From Streptomyces nitrosporeus (GTDB lineage Bacteria > Actinomycetota > Actinomycetes > Streptomycetales > Streptomycetaceae), in contig NZ_CP023702.1 of assembly GCF_008704555.1 (NCBI RefSeq), positions 744,001 to 808,000 on the forward strand: 64,000 nucleotides of DNA, written 5' to 3'. Both the position numbers and the translations under genes were made by a program. Numbering within the stretch: position 1 is the stretch's first letter; every line of letters begins with the position of its first letter. Below the pieces are notes generated by a model that did not search any database, had not been told where the DNA came from, and worked only from the letters and a program-made list of their open reading frames with translations. This document shows positions 48,200 through 56,177 of this stretch, piece by piece.

Positions 48200-49759
48200 A
48201 TGCGCGTCGTCCGTCCGGTCACCACAGGTCTCGGCCTGGTCTGCCTGCTCGTGGGTGCCGTGCCCGCGTCCGCCTTACCCGTCCCGTCGTCCGTCTCCGC
48301 CGGGCCGTCGCGCCAGCCGCTCGTCTGGAAGTCCTGTTCGCCGCAGCAGGAGGAGCTGCGTGCCGCGGGCGCGCGCTGTACGGAGGTGACCGTGCCGCTC
48401 GACTACGCCGACCCCGGCGGCCCGACGATCCGGATCGCCGTCTCACGGGTCGCCGCGACGGGGGCGCCCGGGAAGCGCCGGGGCATCCTGCTGTCCAACC
48501 CGGGCGGCCCCGGCGGCACGGGCCTCTCCCACACGCTGGGGCTGCGGTCCGCGCTGAAGGACGCGGCGGACCGTTACGACCTGATCGGCTTCGACCCGCG
48601 CTTCCTCGGCGAGTCCACGCCCGTCGTCTGCGCCCCGGCGGCTTCGAAGCCCGCCCCCGGGCCCACGACGACCCCCCGCGCGGACTTCGACCGGTCGGTG
48701 CGCGACGCCCGCGACACCGCGCGCCGCTGCCGGGACCACGGGGACAACGCCCGGCTCCTGCCGCACGCCACGTCCCGGAACGTCGCCCGTGACATGGACG
48801 CGATCCGCGCGGCGCTGGGCGAGTCCAGGCTCTCGTACTACGGCGTCTCGTACGGCGCCGACCTGGGCGCCGTCTACACCCAGATGTTCCCCCGCCGGGC
48901 CGGCCGGATCGTCCTCGACTCGTCCACGGACCCGGCCGCCACCCAGTACGAGCTGTTCCAGCGGGCCGGCAGGCCCCTGGAAGAGGCACTGGACTCCTGG
49001 GCCGGGTGGGCCGCCCGGCACGACGCGGCCTACCGTCTCGGCAGCACGCCCGCCCGTGTCCGCGCGAGTGTCCAGGAGCTGCTCGACGGGGCCGAGCGGC
49101 GCCCGGTCGTCGTCTCCGGCGTCCGCCTCGACGCACCGTTGCTGCGCCTGGTGCTGCGGCAGCTCATCCAGCACGAGGAGTACGACCCCGCGCTCGCCTC
49201 CACGGTGCGCGACCTGGCCGGCGCCGCCGCGGGCCGGCCGGTCGAGCCCGGCCCGGAACTCGCCGCCATGCTGGAGCTGCTGGCCTCCCCCGAACTGGCG
49301 GACAGCATGCTGGGCGGGGCGCTCTTCATGTGCGGGGACAGCGGCTGGCCCGCCGGGGGCTGGCCGAAGAATCCGGAGACGTACTGGCGCAACATGGAGC
49401 GCAGCCGGGTGGACCTGCCCGTCTTCGGTCCTCTCGTCAACGGCATGACCGCGCCATGTGCGTTCTGGACGCACACGTCCCGCGAACCGGCGACGGCGGT
49501 CGGCAACGGCGTGCCCGTGCTGATGCTCCAGGCCCGGCTCGACAACAACGTCCCGTACGAGGGGGCGCTGGCCCTGCACCGCCGTCTGACCGGTTCGCGC
49601 CTGGTGACGTCGGACATCCGGGCGCACGGGGTGTTCGGGCGGGCGCTGAGCGGTCTCACCCCCGATCCCTGCGCCGACCGGGCCGTCGTCGGCTACCTGC
49701 GGGACGGCACGCTCCCCGCCGCCGACCTGGCCTGCGGCCGCGCCGGGGAGGCCCGGTGA
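48200..49759 (+). CDS. Secreted alpha/beta hydrolase, tripeptidyl aminopeptidase-like
   Basis: 519 residues. Signal peptide to ASALP; alpha/beta hydrolase with oxyanion loop NPGGPGGTGLSH, nucleophile elbow GVSYGADLG, and C-terminal Asp/His in QARLDNNVPYEGALALHRRL and RAHGVFG. A TAP-like C-terminal domain is present (CADRAVVGYLRDGTLPAADLACG). Such enzymes remove N-terminal tripeptides (SlpD/SlpE/Tap). The ATG at 48200 has GAGGAG upstream. An operator-like repeat is 210 bp upstream. Confidence 0.92.
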   Translation: MRVVRPVTTGLGLVCLLVGAVPASALPVPSSVSAGPSRQPLVWKSCSPQQEELRAAGARCTEVTVPLDYADPGGPTIRIAVSRVAATGAPGKRRGILLSNPGGPGGTGLSHTLGLRSALKDAADRYDLIGFDPRFLGESTPVVCAPAASKPAPGPTTTPRADFDRSVRDARDTARRCRDHGDNARLLPHATSRNVARDMDAIRAALGESRLSYYGVSYGADLGAVYTQMFPRRAGRIVLDSSTDPAATQYELFQRAGRPLEEALDSWAGWAARHDAAYRLGSTPARVRASVQELLDGAERRPVVVSGVRLDAPLLRLVLRQLIQHEEYDPALASTVRDLAGAAAGRPVEPGPELAAMLELLASPELADSMLGGALFMCGDSGWPAGGWPKNPETYWRNMERSRVDLPVFGPLVNGMTAPCAFWTHTSREPATAVGNGVPVLMLQARLDNNVPYEGALALHRRLTGSRLVTSDIRAHGVFGRALSGLTPDPCADRAVVGYLRDGTLPAADLACGRAGEAR

Positions 49760-50101
49760 TCAGCAGATGCGCGGGCCTCGCGGCCCCCGGGGTCCGTTAC
49801 GGCCCTGGGATCGCCTGGCGCCCGGTGGCCGGGAGCGGGGGCGGCGTCCGGTTCCACGGCGGCACCCCTGGGGGGACCGTCTCCGGGAGCGGGGTGGGAC
49901 CGGACGGTTCACGGGCCGTGGCCGGTGCGCTCTTCACCCTGCGGATGGACCCGGCGCAGGAGGTTCAGGACGCCGCCGGGCGGCGCATGGCCGGGCGTTG
50001 ACGGAGGGGTGCTCCCCGGGGGAGGGCCCGCCCATCGGACGGCGGGTGCTCCCCGGGGGAGGGCCCGCCCATCGGACGGCGGTTCCTCCCCCGGTCCTGT
50101 G
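49760..50101. other. Intergenic region between convergent genes
   Basis: GC-rich; contains the 37-bp tandem repeat (separate entry), whose palindromic core CTCCCCGGGGGAG can act as a terminator. No gene supported. Confidence 0.5.
50007..50080. repeat. 37-bp perfect tandem duplication
   Basis: Identical copies at 50007-50043 and 50044-50080, each with the palindrome CTCCCCGGGGGAG, so two terminator-like stems lie in a row. Confidence 0.9.
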
Positions 50102-51187
50102 TCAGTCGCCGCAGCGGCCCTCGCGGAGTGAGTGGAGGTGTTCGCTGGACCTGCGGGCGAAGGCCAGGGAGTCGGCCGGGCTGTCGTGCTCGGTCTGCCA
50201 GTGGTGGTAGGAGCGGCCCCGGGGCGTGCGGGCGGTGACACGGCTCAGGAAGTCCTTGTAGTCGATGTCGCCGTCCCCCACGTCCGACATGCGGTAGCCG
50301 TCGCGGGTGGTCTCGTCCCGGACGCCGTCCTTGACGTGGAAGAGCGGGTAGCGGCCGGGCTGCCTGAGCACGTAGTCGAGGGGGTCGAAGGGGGCGGGGG
50401 TCCCGTCGGCCCGCTTGCCGAAGCGGAATCGGGCGCAGAAGGCCCAGTAGATGTCCATCTCCAGGTGGACCAGGCCGGGGTCGGTCTCGGCGAGCAGGAC
50501 GTCGTAGAGGCGGACCTCCGGCCGGTCGGTGGCGAAGGAGAACTCCTCGGCGTGGTTGTGCTGGTAGAACCTCATGCCGCGCTCGCGGGCGGCCGCTCCG
50601 TAGGTGTTGAAGTCCTCGGCGGCGCGCTTCCAGCCGTCCACGGTCGCGCCGTAGCGGAACGGGCCGGAGGCGGTGCCGATGTGCTTCAGGCCCAGGGCCT
50701 CGGCGTCGTCCAGGACCTTGGTGAGGTTCTGGGCGAAGGAGTAGGCGCCGGGGTTGTTGTCGTCGTAGTAGTTGACGTGGCTGCCGATGGGGTTGAGCCC
50801 GTGGTCCTTCGCCAGCCGCCTGAGCCGGGCGAGGGTGAGCGGGCCGGCCGATCCCTGGGTGTAGCCGGCGAACTCGATCTCGTCGTAACCGTACTTCTCC
50901 AGTTCGGCGAAGACGGGGGCGAAACCGAGGGTGGAGATCTTGTCACGGAGGCTGTAGAGCTGGATGCCGAGCCGGCCGGGGGGCAGGACGGCACGGCCCT
51001 CGCCGTGCCCGTGTCCGTGGTCCTTGCCGTGCCCGTGGCCCCCGCCGTGGCCCTGTCCCGGGCGGGCGGCGGCCTCGGCGCCCGCCGCGCCTATGAGGGT
51101 GGCCGCCGTGGCGCCGGCGGCGACGCCCAGGACGTTGCGGCGGCTGAGTCTGCGGGTGAGCTCGGGGTCCTTCGGGGTGCGGCTCAT
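50102..51187 (-). CDS. Tat-exported sugar isomerase/epimerase-like TIM-barrel protein
   Basis: 361 residues. Twin-arginine signal RRLSRRNVLGVAAGATAATLIG, then a His/Gly-rich linker (about 40-62) with seven or more His that could bind metal, then a xylose-isomerase-like barrel (LGIQLYSLRDKISTLGFAPVFAELEKYGYDEIEFAGYTQG, IGSHVNYYDDNNPG, RFYQHNHAEEFSF, VHLEMDIYWAF, FHVKDG). The His/Glu/Asp metal ligands of the family are present (HNHAEEF, EMDIYW). Spacing to the phosphatase-like gene upstream is 53 bp, so it may belong to the same operon. Substrate unknown, acting outside the membrane. Confidence 0.85.
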   Translation of the reverse strand: MSRTPKDPELTRRLSRRNVLGVAAGATAATLIGAAGAEAAARPGQGHGGGHGHGKDHGHGHGEGRAVLPPGRLGIQLYSLRDKISTLGFAPVFAELEKYGYDEIEFAGYTQGSAGPLTLARLRRLAKDHGLNPIGSHVNYYDDNNPGAYSFAQNLTKVLDDAEALGLKHIGTASGPFRYGATVDGWKRAAEDFNTYGAAARERGMRFYQHNHAEEFSFATDRPEVRLYDVLLAETDPGLVHLEMDIYWAFCARFRFGKRADGTPAPFDPLDYVLRQPGRYPLFHVKDGVRDETTRDGYRMSDVGDGDIDYKDFLSRVTARTPRGRSYHHWQTEHDSPADSLAFARRSSEHLHSLREGRCGD

Positions 51188-51240
51188 GGTGGTGTGTCTC
51201 CTGTGTGGGTGGCTGTGCGGGGTGCGGGCGAAGGAGGCTG

Positions 51241-52677
51241 TCAGTGCGGTCCGGCGAGCTGGAGCAGCAGGGACTTCACGTCGGTGGCCCGGACCCGGCC
51301 GCCGTACGCGTCGAACGCCCGGGGGACGGAGCAGAGGATGAGCGGGCCCTCGTCGTCGCTCTCGGGGAGCCGGCCGTGGCTGCCGCGGACCGGTGAGGGG
51401 TCCAGGGGGACCACCGCCATCCGGTAGCGCATGCCGAGTTTCTTCCGGGCGAGTGCCGTGGCCGCCTTGACCCGGACATAGGGGTCCTGGGGGTCCATGA
51501 AGAGTTCGACGGGGTCGTAGCCGGGTTTGCGGTGGATCTCCACGAGCTGCGCGAAGTCGGGGGCGCGGGCGTCGTCGAGCCAGTAGTAGTACGTGAACCA
51601 GGCGTCCTTCTCCGCGACGGCGACGAGTTCGCCCGCGCGCGGGTGGTCCAGGTGGTGGGCCTTCTTGCCCTCGTCGCCGAGCAGCAGGTCGATGCCGGGC
51701 AGGTCCGCGAGGGCCGCCCTGGTGGCGTCCAGGTCCTCGGGGCGGCGTACGTAGACGTGGGCGATCTGGTGGTCGGCGACGGCGAAGGCCCGGGAGGCCA
51801 TCGGGTCCAGGTACTCCATCCCGTCCTGGGTGTGGACCTCCAGCAGGCCGGCGCGGCGCAGGGCGCGGTTGATGTCGACGGGCCGGTCCACACGGGTGAT
51901 GCCGTACTCGGAGAGGGCGACGACGGTGCGGCCCTCGGCGCGCGCGTCGGCGAGCAGGGGTGCCATGGCCCGGTCGAGGTCGGCGGCGGCCCGGTGGGAG
52001 CGGGGGTCGTCGGGGCCGTGGCGCTGGAGGTCGTAGTCGAGGTGGGGGAGGTAGGCGAGGGCCAGGTCAGGGGTTCGGGTGGTGAGGATGTGCCGGGTCG
52101 CGTCGATGATCCACCGGGTGGAGACGAGGCCGGCGCCGGGGCCCCAGAAGTGGAAGAGGGGGAAGGTGCCGAGTTCGGCGGTGAGTTCGTCGTGCAGGGC
52201 CGGGGGGCGGGTGTAGCAGTCGGGTTCCTTGCGGCCGTCGGCGTAGTAGACGGGCCGGGGGGTGACGGTCCAGTCGGTGTCGGCGCCCATCGCGTACCAC
52301 CAGCAGATGTTGGCGACGGTGTAGCCGGGGTGGGCGCGGCGGGCGGCGTCCCAGAGCCGGTCGCCCTGGACGAGTCCGTTGTGCTGGCGCCACAGCAGGA
52401 TGTCGCCGAGTTCACGGAAGTACCAGCCGTTGGCGACGATGCCGTGTTCGGCGGGCATGGTGCCGGTGAGGAAGGTGGACTGGGCGGCGCAGGTGACGGC
52501 GGGCAGGACGGTGGTCAGCGGTGCCTGTGATCCGGTGCCGGCCATGGCGCGCAGGTTCGGCATGTGGGCGAGCAGCCTGGGGGTGAGGCCGACGACGTCC
52601 AGGACGAGGAGGGGGGCGGGGCGGGGGCCGGTGGCGGGTGCGTCCTGCGCGGCGGGCCCTGGTGCGGCGGTGGTCAC
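51241..52677 (-). CDS. Alkaline-phosphatase-superfamily protein of the Ebo cluster
   Basis: 478 residues. Nucleotide-pyrophosphatase fold: LLVLDVVGLTPRLLAHMPNLRAMAG, nucleophile region VTCAAQSTFLTGTMPAEHGIVANGWYFRE, LPHLDYDLQRHGPDD and VALSEYGITRVD (the usual SDHG is SEYG here), then an HQIAHVYV. It lacks a signal peptide. Probably hydrolyses a phosphate ester or diphosphate; it corresponds in position to the phosphatase of described Ebo operons. GTG at 52677 overlaps the eboE stop. Confidence 0.85.
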   Translation of the reverse strand: MTTAAPGPAAQDAPATGPRPAPLLVLDVVGLTPRLLAHMPNLRAMAGTGSQAPLTTVLPAVTCAAQSTFLTGTMPAEHGIVANGWYFRELGDILLWRQHNGLVQGDRLWDAARRAHPGYTVANICWWYAMGADTDWTVTPRPVYYADGRKEPDCYTRPPALHDELTAELGTFPLFHFWGPGAGLVSTRWIIDATRHILTTRTPDLALAYLPHLDYDLQRHGPDDPRSHRAAADLDRAMAPLLADARAEGRTVVALSEYGITRVDRPVDINRALRRAGLLEVHTQDGMEYLDPMASRAFAVADHQIAHVYVRRPEDLDATRAALADLPGIDLLLGDEGKKAHHLDHPRAGELVAVAEKDAWFTYYYWLDDARAPDFAQLVEIHRKPGYDPVELFMDPQDPYVRVKAATALARKKLGMRYRMAVVPLDPSPVRGSHGRLPESDDEGPLILCSVPRAFDAYGGRVRATDVKSLLLQLAGPH

Positions 52678-53849
52678 GGCAGTTCCTTGAGGCCGAGGTC
52701 GGTCAGGAGGTCGCGGGCGAGGGTGAGTTCGGCGGCGATGCCGTCGGCGAGCTGGGCCCGGGTGCGGGGCCGCAGCTCGGCGGGGAGCGCCTGCCAGGTG
52801 TAGGTCTCGACCTCCAGGTGCCGGGTGAGGGGCACCGGGCCGCCGACCAGCCGGGCCAGGGCCGCTTCGAGCACGGGGAGGGTGGAGGTGAGCGGGGGCG
52901 CGGGAGGGGCGTGCAGCGGTACGTGGAAATGGGAGCGCCAGGGGGTGCTGTCGGGGAGGGTGCCGCCGAAGAGGGCTTCGTCGAGGTCGTCGGTGCCGCG
53001 CGGGCCGGTGGCGGTGAGGGTGCGGGTCTGGTGCAGGAAGCGCGGTTCGGCGAAGGCCGCGAGTGCGGCGCGTACCTCGGGAAGGTGGGGGTGTTCGGCG
53101 TGCAGGGCGACGGAGAGCTGGGCCTTGGTGACGGGGACGCCCGCGGTGCGCAGGGCGTCGAGTGCGGGGCCGGGTTCCTCGAAGGAGGTGGCGAGGTGGC
53201 AGGTGTCGACGCAGACGCCGATGCGGTCGTGGCCTATGGCGGTGAGGGGGGCGATGGCGTCGGCGGTGGTCTCGACGGTGCAGCCGGGTTCGGGTTCGAG
53301 GCCGATGCTGATGGATTTCCCGGTGAGTTCGGCGAGGGTGTCGAGGCGCTGTCCGAGGGTGACGAGGGCCCGGCGGGCGGTGCCGGCCGCGGTGGGGTCG
53401 GTGGCGTAGGGGGTGCGCCAGGCCAGCGGCAGTGTGGAGACGGTGCCTTCGGTGACGTCGTCGGGGAGGAGGGCGGCGAGGAGCCTCGCGAGGCCGGTGG
53501 TGTGGGCCAGCCGTTCGGGTTCGGTCCAGTCCGGCCGGTAGACCCGGTACTTGACCTCTTCGGAGCCGAACCCCTCGTAGGGGAAGCCGTTGAGGGTGAC
53601 GACCTCCAGGCCGCGGTGTTCGAGTTCGGCGCGCAGGGCGCGGAGGGCGGAGGGGTCCTCGGTCAGGGTCCGGGCGGCGGACGCGGCGAGCCAGAGGCCG
53701 ATGCCGAGGCGGTCGCGGCCGAGCCGTCTGCGTACGGGTTCGCAGTGGTCGCGCAGCTGGGCGCGCACTCCGTCGAGGGTTTCGGCGGGGTGGACGTTGG
53801 TGCAGTACGCCAGGTGGACGGTGGTGCCGTCGGGGTGGCGGAAGCGCAT
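52674..53849 (-). CDS. eboE: Metabolite-traffic protein EboE (TIM-barrel)
   Basis: 391 residues. EboE hallmarks: HLAYCTNVHPAETLDGVRAQLRDHCEPVRRRLG, EVVTLNGFPYEGFGSEEVKYRVYRPDWTEPERLAHT, IGLEPEPGCTVETT and DTCHLATSFEEPG, ending VETYTWQALPAELR. It is a xylose-isomerase-like barrel needed in Ebo clusters for movement of secondary metabolites to the cell surface (known for scytonemin in cyanobacteria). The substrate here is unknown. ATG at 53849, 3 bp after the TatD gene stop. Confidence 0.9.
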   Translation of the reverse strand: MRFRHPDGTTVHLAYCTNVHPAETLDGVRAQLRDHCEPVRRRLGRDRLGIGLWLAASAARTLTEDPSALRALRAELEHRGLEVVTLNGFPYEGFGSEEVKYRVYRPDWTEPERLAHTTGLARLLAALLPDDVTEGTVSTLPLAWRTPYATDPTAAGTARRALVTLGQRLDTLAELTGKSISIGLEPEPGCTVETTADAIAPLTAIGHDRIGVCVDTCHLATSFEEPGPALDALRTAGVPVTKAQLSVALHAEHPHLPEVRAALAAFAEPRFLHQTRTLTATGPRGTDDLDEALFGGTLPDSTPWRSHFHVPLHAPPAPPLTSTLPVLEAALARLVGGPVPLTRHLEVETYTWQALPAELRPRTRAQLADGIAAELTLARDLLTDLGLKELP

Positions 53850-53852
53850 CGC

Positions 53853-54701
53853 TCACTCCCCTCCGCGGAGGACGGAGTTGCCCTCGTGAAGAGGGGCGGG
53901 GGCGGCGGGGTCGAGCTGGAGGCGGCCGCTCTGGGCGTAGAAGGCGACGGGGTTGCGCCAGAGGACCTTGTCGACGTCGTCCTCGTCGAAGCCGGCCTCC
54001 AGCATGGCGTCGGCGACCTTGCGGGTCTTCAGCGGGTCGCTCCTCCCCCAGTCCGCGGCGGAGTTGACGAGGACGCGGTCGGTTCCGTGGCGGCGGAGGA
54101 CGGCGACCATGCGGTCCTCGTCCATCTTGGTGTCGGGGTAGACGGAGAACCCGGCCCAGCAGCCGCTGTCGAGGGCGGCCGGGGCGGTGGTCTCGTTGAG
54201 GTGGTCGAGCAGGACGAGTTCCGGGGCCAGGTCCGATGCGCGTACGGCGTCGAGGGTGCGGCGCAGGCCGGCCTGTTTGTCGCGGTGCGGGGTGTGGACG
54301 AGGGCGGGCAGACCGTGGTCGGCGGCGAGCTGGAGCTGGGCGGCCAGGGCGGAGTCCTCGGCGGGGGTCATCGAGTCGTAGCCGATCTCGCCGACGGCGA
54401 CGACGGAGTCCTTGAGGAGATAGCGGGGCAGCGCGTCAAGGACGGGCGTGCAGCGGGGGTCGTTCGCCTCCTTGGGGTTGAGGGCGAGGGCGCAGTGGTG
54501 GGCGATGCCGTACTGAGCCGCGCGGAAGGGCTCCCAGCCGAGGAGGGCGTCGAAGTAGTCGAAGAAGCTGGCGGGCGAGGTACGGGGCTGCCCGAGCCAG
54601 AAGGAGGGTTCGACCAGGGCGCGGACCCCGGCGTCGTACATGGCCCGGTAGTCGTCCGTGGTGCGGGAGGTCATGTGGATGTGGGGGTCGAAGATGCGCA
54701 T
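53853..54701 (-). CDS. TatD-like metal-dependent hydrolase of the Ebo cluster
   Basis: 282 residues. Amidohydrolase-type metal motif FDPHIHM at the start, GEIGYDSM, LVHTPHR and the VLVNSAADWGRSDPLK end place it in the TatD-like group found in Ebo operons (EboB position). The ATG at 54701 overlaps the eboA stop by one base. It may hydrolyse an intermediate; substrate unknown. Confidence 0.85.
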   Translation of the reverse strand: MRIFDPHIHMTSRTTDDYRAMYDAGVRALVEPSFWLGQPRTSPASFFDYFDALLGWEPFRAAQYGIAHHCALALNPKEANDPRCTPVLDALPRYLLKDSVVAVGEIGYDSMTPAEDSALAAQLQLAADHGLPALVHTPHRDKQAGLRRTLDAVRASDLAPELVLLDHLNETTAPAALDSGCWAGFSVYPDTKMDEDRMVAVLRRHGTDRVLVNSAADWGRSDPLKTRKVADAMLEAGFDEDDVDKVLWRNPVAFYAQSGRLQLDPAAPAPLHEGNSVLRGGE

Positions 54702-55312
54702 CAGGACTCCTCCGTGGGGGCGGTCAGGGCGAGGACGGTGCGCAGGTCCGGTGGTACGGGGCGGCCGGCCGCGGTGCGTTCGGCGGCGAAGTCGCGCAGC
54801 ATCCGGGCGAGTTCGGTGTCTCCGCGGGCCCGGTCGCCGAGCCCGGCGACGGCTTCGACGGGCACGCCCGTGAAGAGGCACTTGAGGACGGCGTGCCGCC
54901 AGCCGTGCGGGCCGAGGTGGGCGGCGGCGTACGGGCCGACGGCGGCGGCGACGAGCCGGCTGTCGTTGGTGCGCAGGGCGTCCTCGACGAGCGGGAGTGC
55001 GTCCGGGCCGGGGACCAGCCGGTGCAGGGCGAGGAGGACGGCGCGCCGTTCGGCTGCGGTCCCCTGGTCGTAGAGCCGGGCCACGACGGCCGGGCGGGGC
55101 CGGGCCGCCAGGAGGAGCAGGACGCGTACGGAGTCGGCGTGCGCGGGGCCGCAGTGGCGGCCGGCGGAGGCGAAGCGCAGCTGCCAGGGCGGGACGGCGG
55201 TGCTGGGAGCGGGGCGGGGGGCGGCGTCCGCGGCTTCGGCGAGGGCGGCGTCGAGCCAGGCCCTGGCCGTGTCGCCGAGCCGGGCGCCGAGTTCCTTCCG
55301 GCCGGTCAGCAC
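54701..55312 (-). CDS. eboA: EboA-like metabolite-traffic protein
   Basis: 203 residues, helical. RKELGARLGDTARAWLDAALAEAADA, WQLRFASAGRHCG, RLVPGPDALPLVEDALRTNDSRLVAAAVGPYAAAHLGPHGWRHAVLKCLFTGVPV: these are EboA features (the DSRL and W-R-x-A-V-L-K-C-L-F-x-G-V motifs are the conserved ones). GTG at 55312, 7 bp after the upstream stop, with GGGAGGTG. No enzymatic motif. Confidence 0.75.
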   Translation of the reverse strand: MLTGRKELGARLGDTARAWLDAALAEAADAAPRPAPSTAVPPWQLRFASAGRHCGPAHADSVRVLLLLAARPRPAVVARLYDQGTAAERRAVLLALHRLVPGPDALPLVEDALRTNDSRLVAAAVGPYAAAHLGPHGWRHAVLKCLFTGVPVEAVAGLGDRARGDTELARMLRDFAAERTAAGRPVPPDLRTVLALTAPTEES

Positions 55313-55319
55313 GGGGCGC

Positions 55320-56177
55320 TCACCTCCCGTGCCGCGCGGGGGCCGTGGCGGCGCGCAGGAAGTCGAGGGAGGTGCGGGCGAGGTCGGGGCCGGCGTGGGA
55401 GTGGCGGGGCAGTTCGACGACGGTGAGGCCGTCGTAGCCGGTGGCGGCCAGGGCTTCCAGCACGGGTGGGAAGTCGATCTCGCCGTCACCGAAGGGGAGG
55501 TGCTCGTGGACGCCGCGCCGCATGTCCTCGATCTGTACGTGGCGCAGCCAGGGGGCGGCGGCTTCGACGCAGGCCGCGGGCGGGAGGGGTTCCAGGCACT
55601 GGCAGTGGCCGATGTCGAGGGTGAGGCCGAGGGCGGGCGGGTCGCCGAGGAGGGTGCGGAGGTGGTGGAAGTCGGCGAGTGTGGCGAGGAGGTGGCCGGG
55701 TTCGGGTTCGACGGCGAGCGGGATCCCGGCCCGGGCGGCGGCGTCGAGTACGGGGGTGAGCGCGTCGGCCAGCCGTTCCCAGGCGGTGTCCGTGGGGGTG
55801 CCCGGCGGGGTGGTGCCGCTGAAGCAGTGCAGGGCGTGGGCGCCGAGGCCGGCGGCGATCTCCACGGACCGTACGAGCAGACCGGTGCGTGCGGCGCGGG
55901 CTTCGGGGTCGGGGTCGAGGAGGGTCGGGCCGTGTTTGCGGCGCGGGTCCAGGACATAGCGGGCGCCGGTCTCCACGGTGACGCCGAGCCGGAGGGCGTC
56001 GAGCCTGCGGGCCACCCGGCGGGTGCGGTCGCCGGCGTCCGGGGCCAGCGGGTCCAGGTGCATGTGGTCCAGGGTCAGCCCGACGCCGTCGTACCCGAGG
56101 CCGGCGAGGAGTCCGAGGGCGTCGTCGAGGCGGAGGTCGGTCAGTCCGTTGGTGCCGTAGCCGAGGCGGAGGGTCAC
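55320..56177 (-). CDS. Sugar phosphate isomerase/epimerase-like TIM-barrel of the Ebo cluster
   Basis: 285 residues. AP-endonuclease-2/xylose-isomerase fold: LRLGYGTNGLTDLRLDDALGLLAGLGYDGVGLTLDHMHLDP, AVEPEPGHLL (metal Glu), LTLDIGHCQC (Asp/His), RHVQIEDMRRGVHEHLPFGDGEIDF. The pattern matches the partner of SCO3242-type prenyltransferases. GTG at 56177 overlaps the prenyltransferase stop (GTGA). Probably isomerises the sugar or cyclitol carried through this pathway. Confidence 0.88.
   Translation of the reverse strand: MTLRLGYGTNGLTDLRLDDALGLLAGLGYDGVGLTLDHMHLDPLAPDAGDRTRRVARRLDALRLGVTVETGARYVLDPRRKHGPTLLDPDPEARAARTGLLVRSVEIAAGLGAHALHCFSGTTPPGTPTDTAWERLADALTPVLDAAARAGIPLAVEPEPGHLLATLADFHHLRTLLGDPPALGLTLDIGHCQCLEPLPPAACVEAAAPWLRHVQIEDMRRGVHEHLPFGDGEIDFPPVLEALAATGYDGLTVVELPRHSHAGPDLARTSLDFLRAATAPARHGR

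Noticed and set aside
51241..53856. 871-codon single frame spanning the phosphatase-like gene and eboE region
   Set aside because: The upstream half is an out-of-frame shadow of eboE; a GTG at 52677 overlaps the eboE stop as in the other Ebo junctions.
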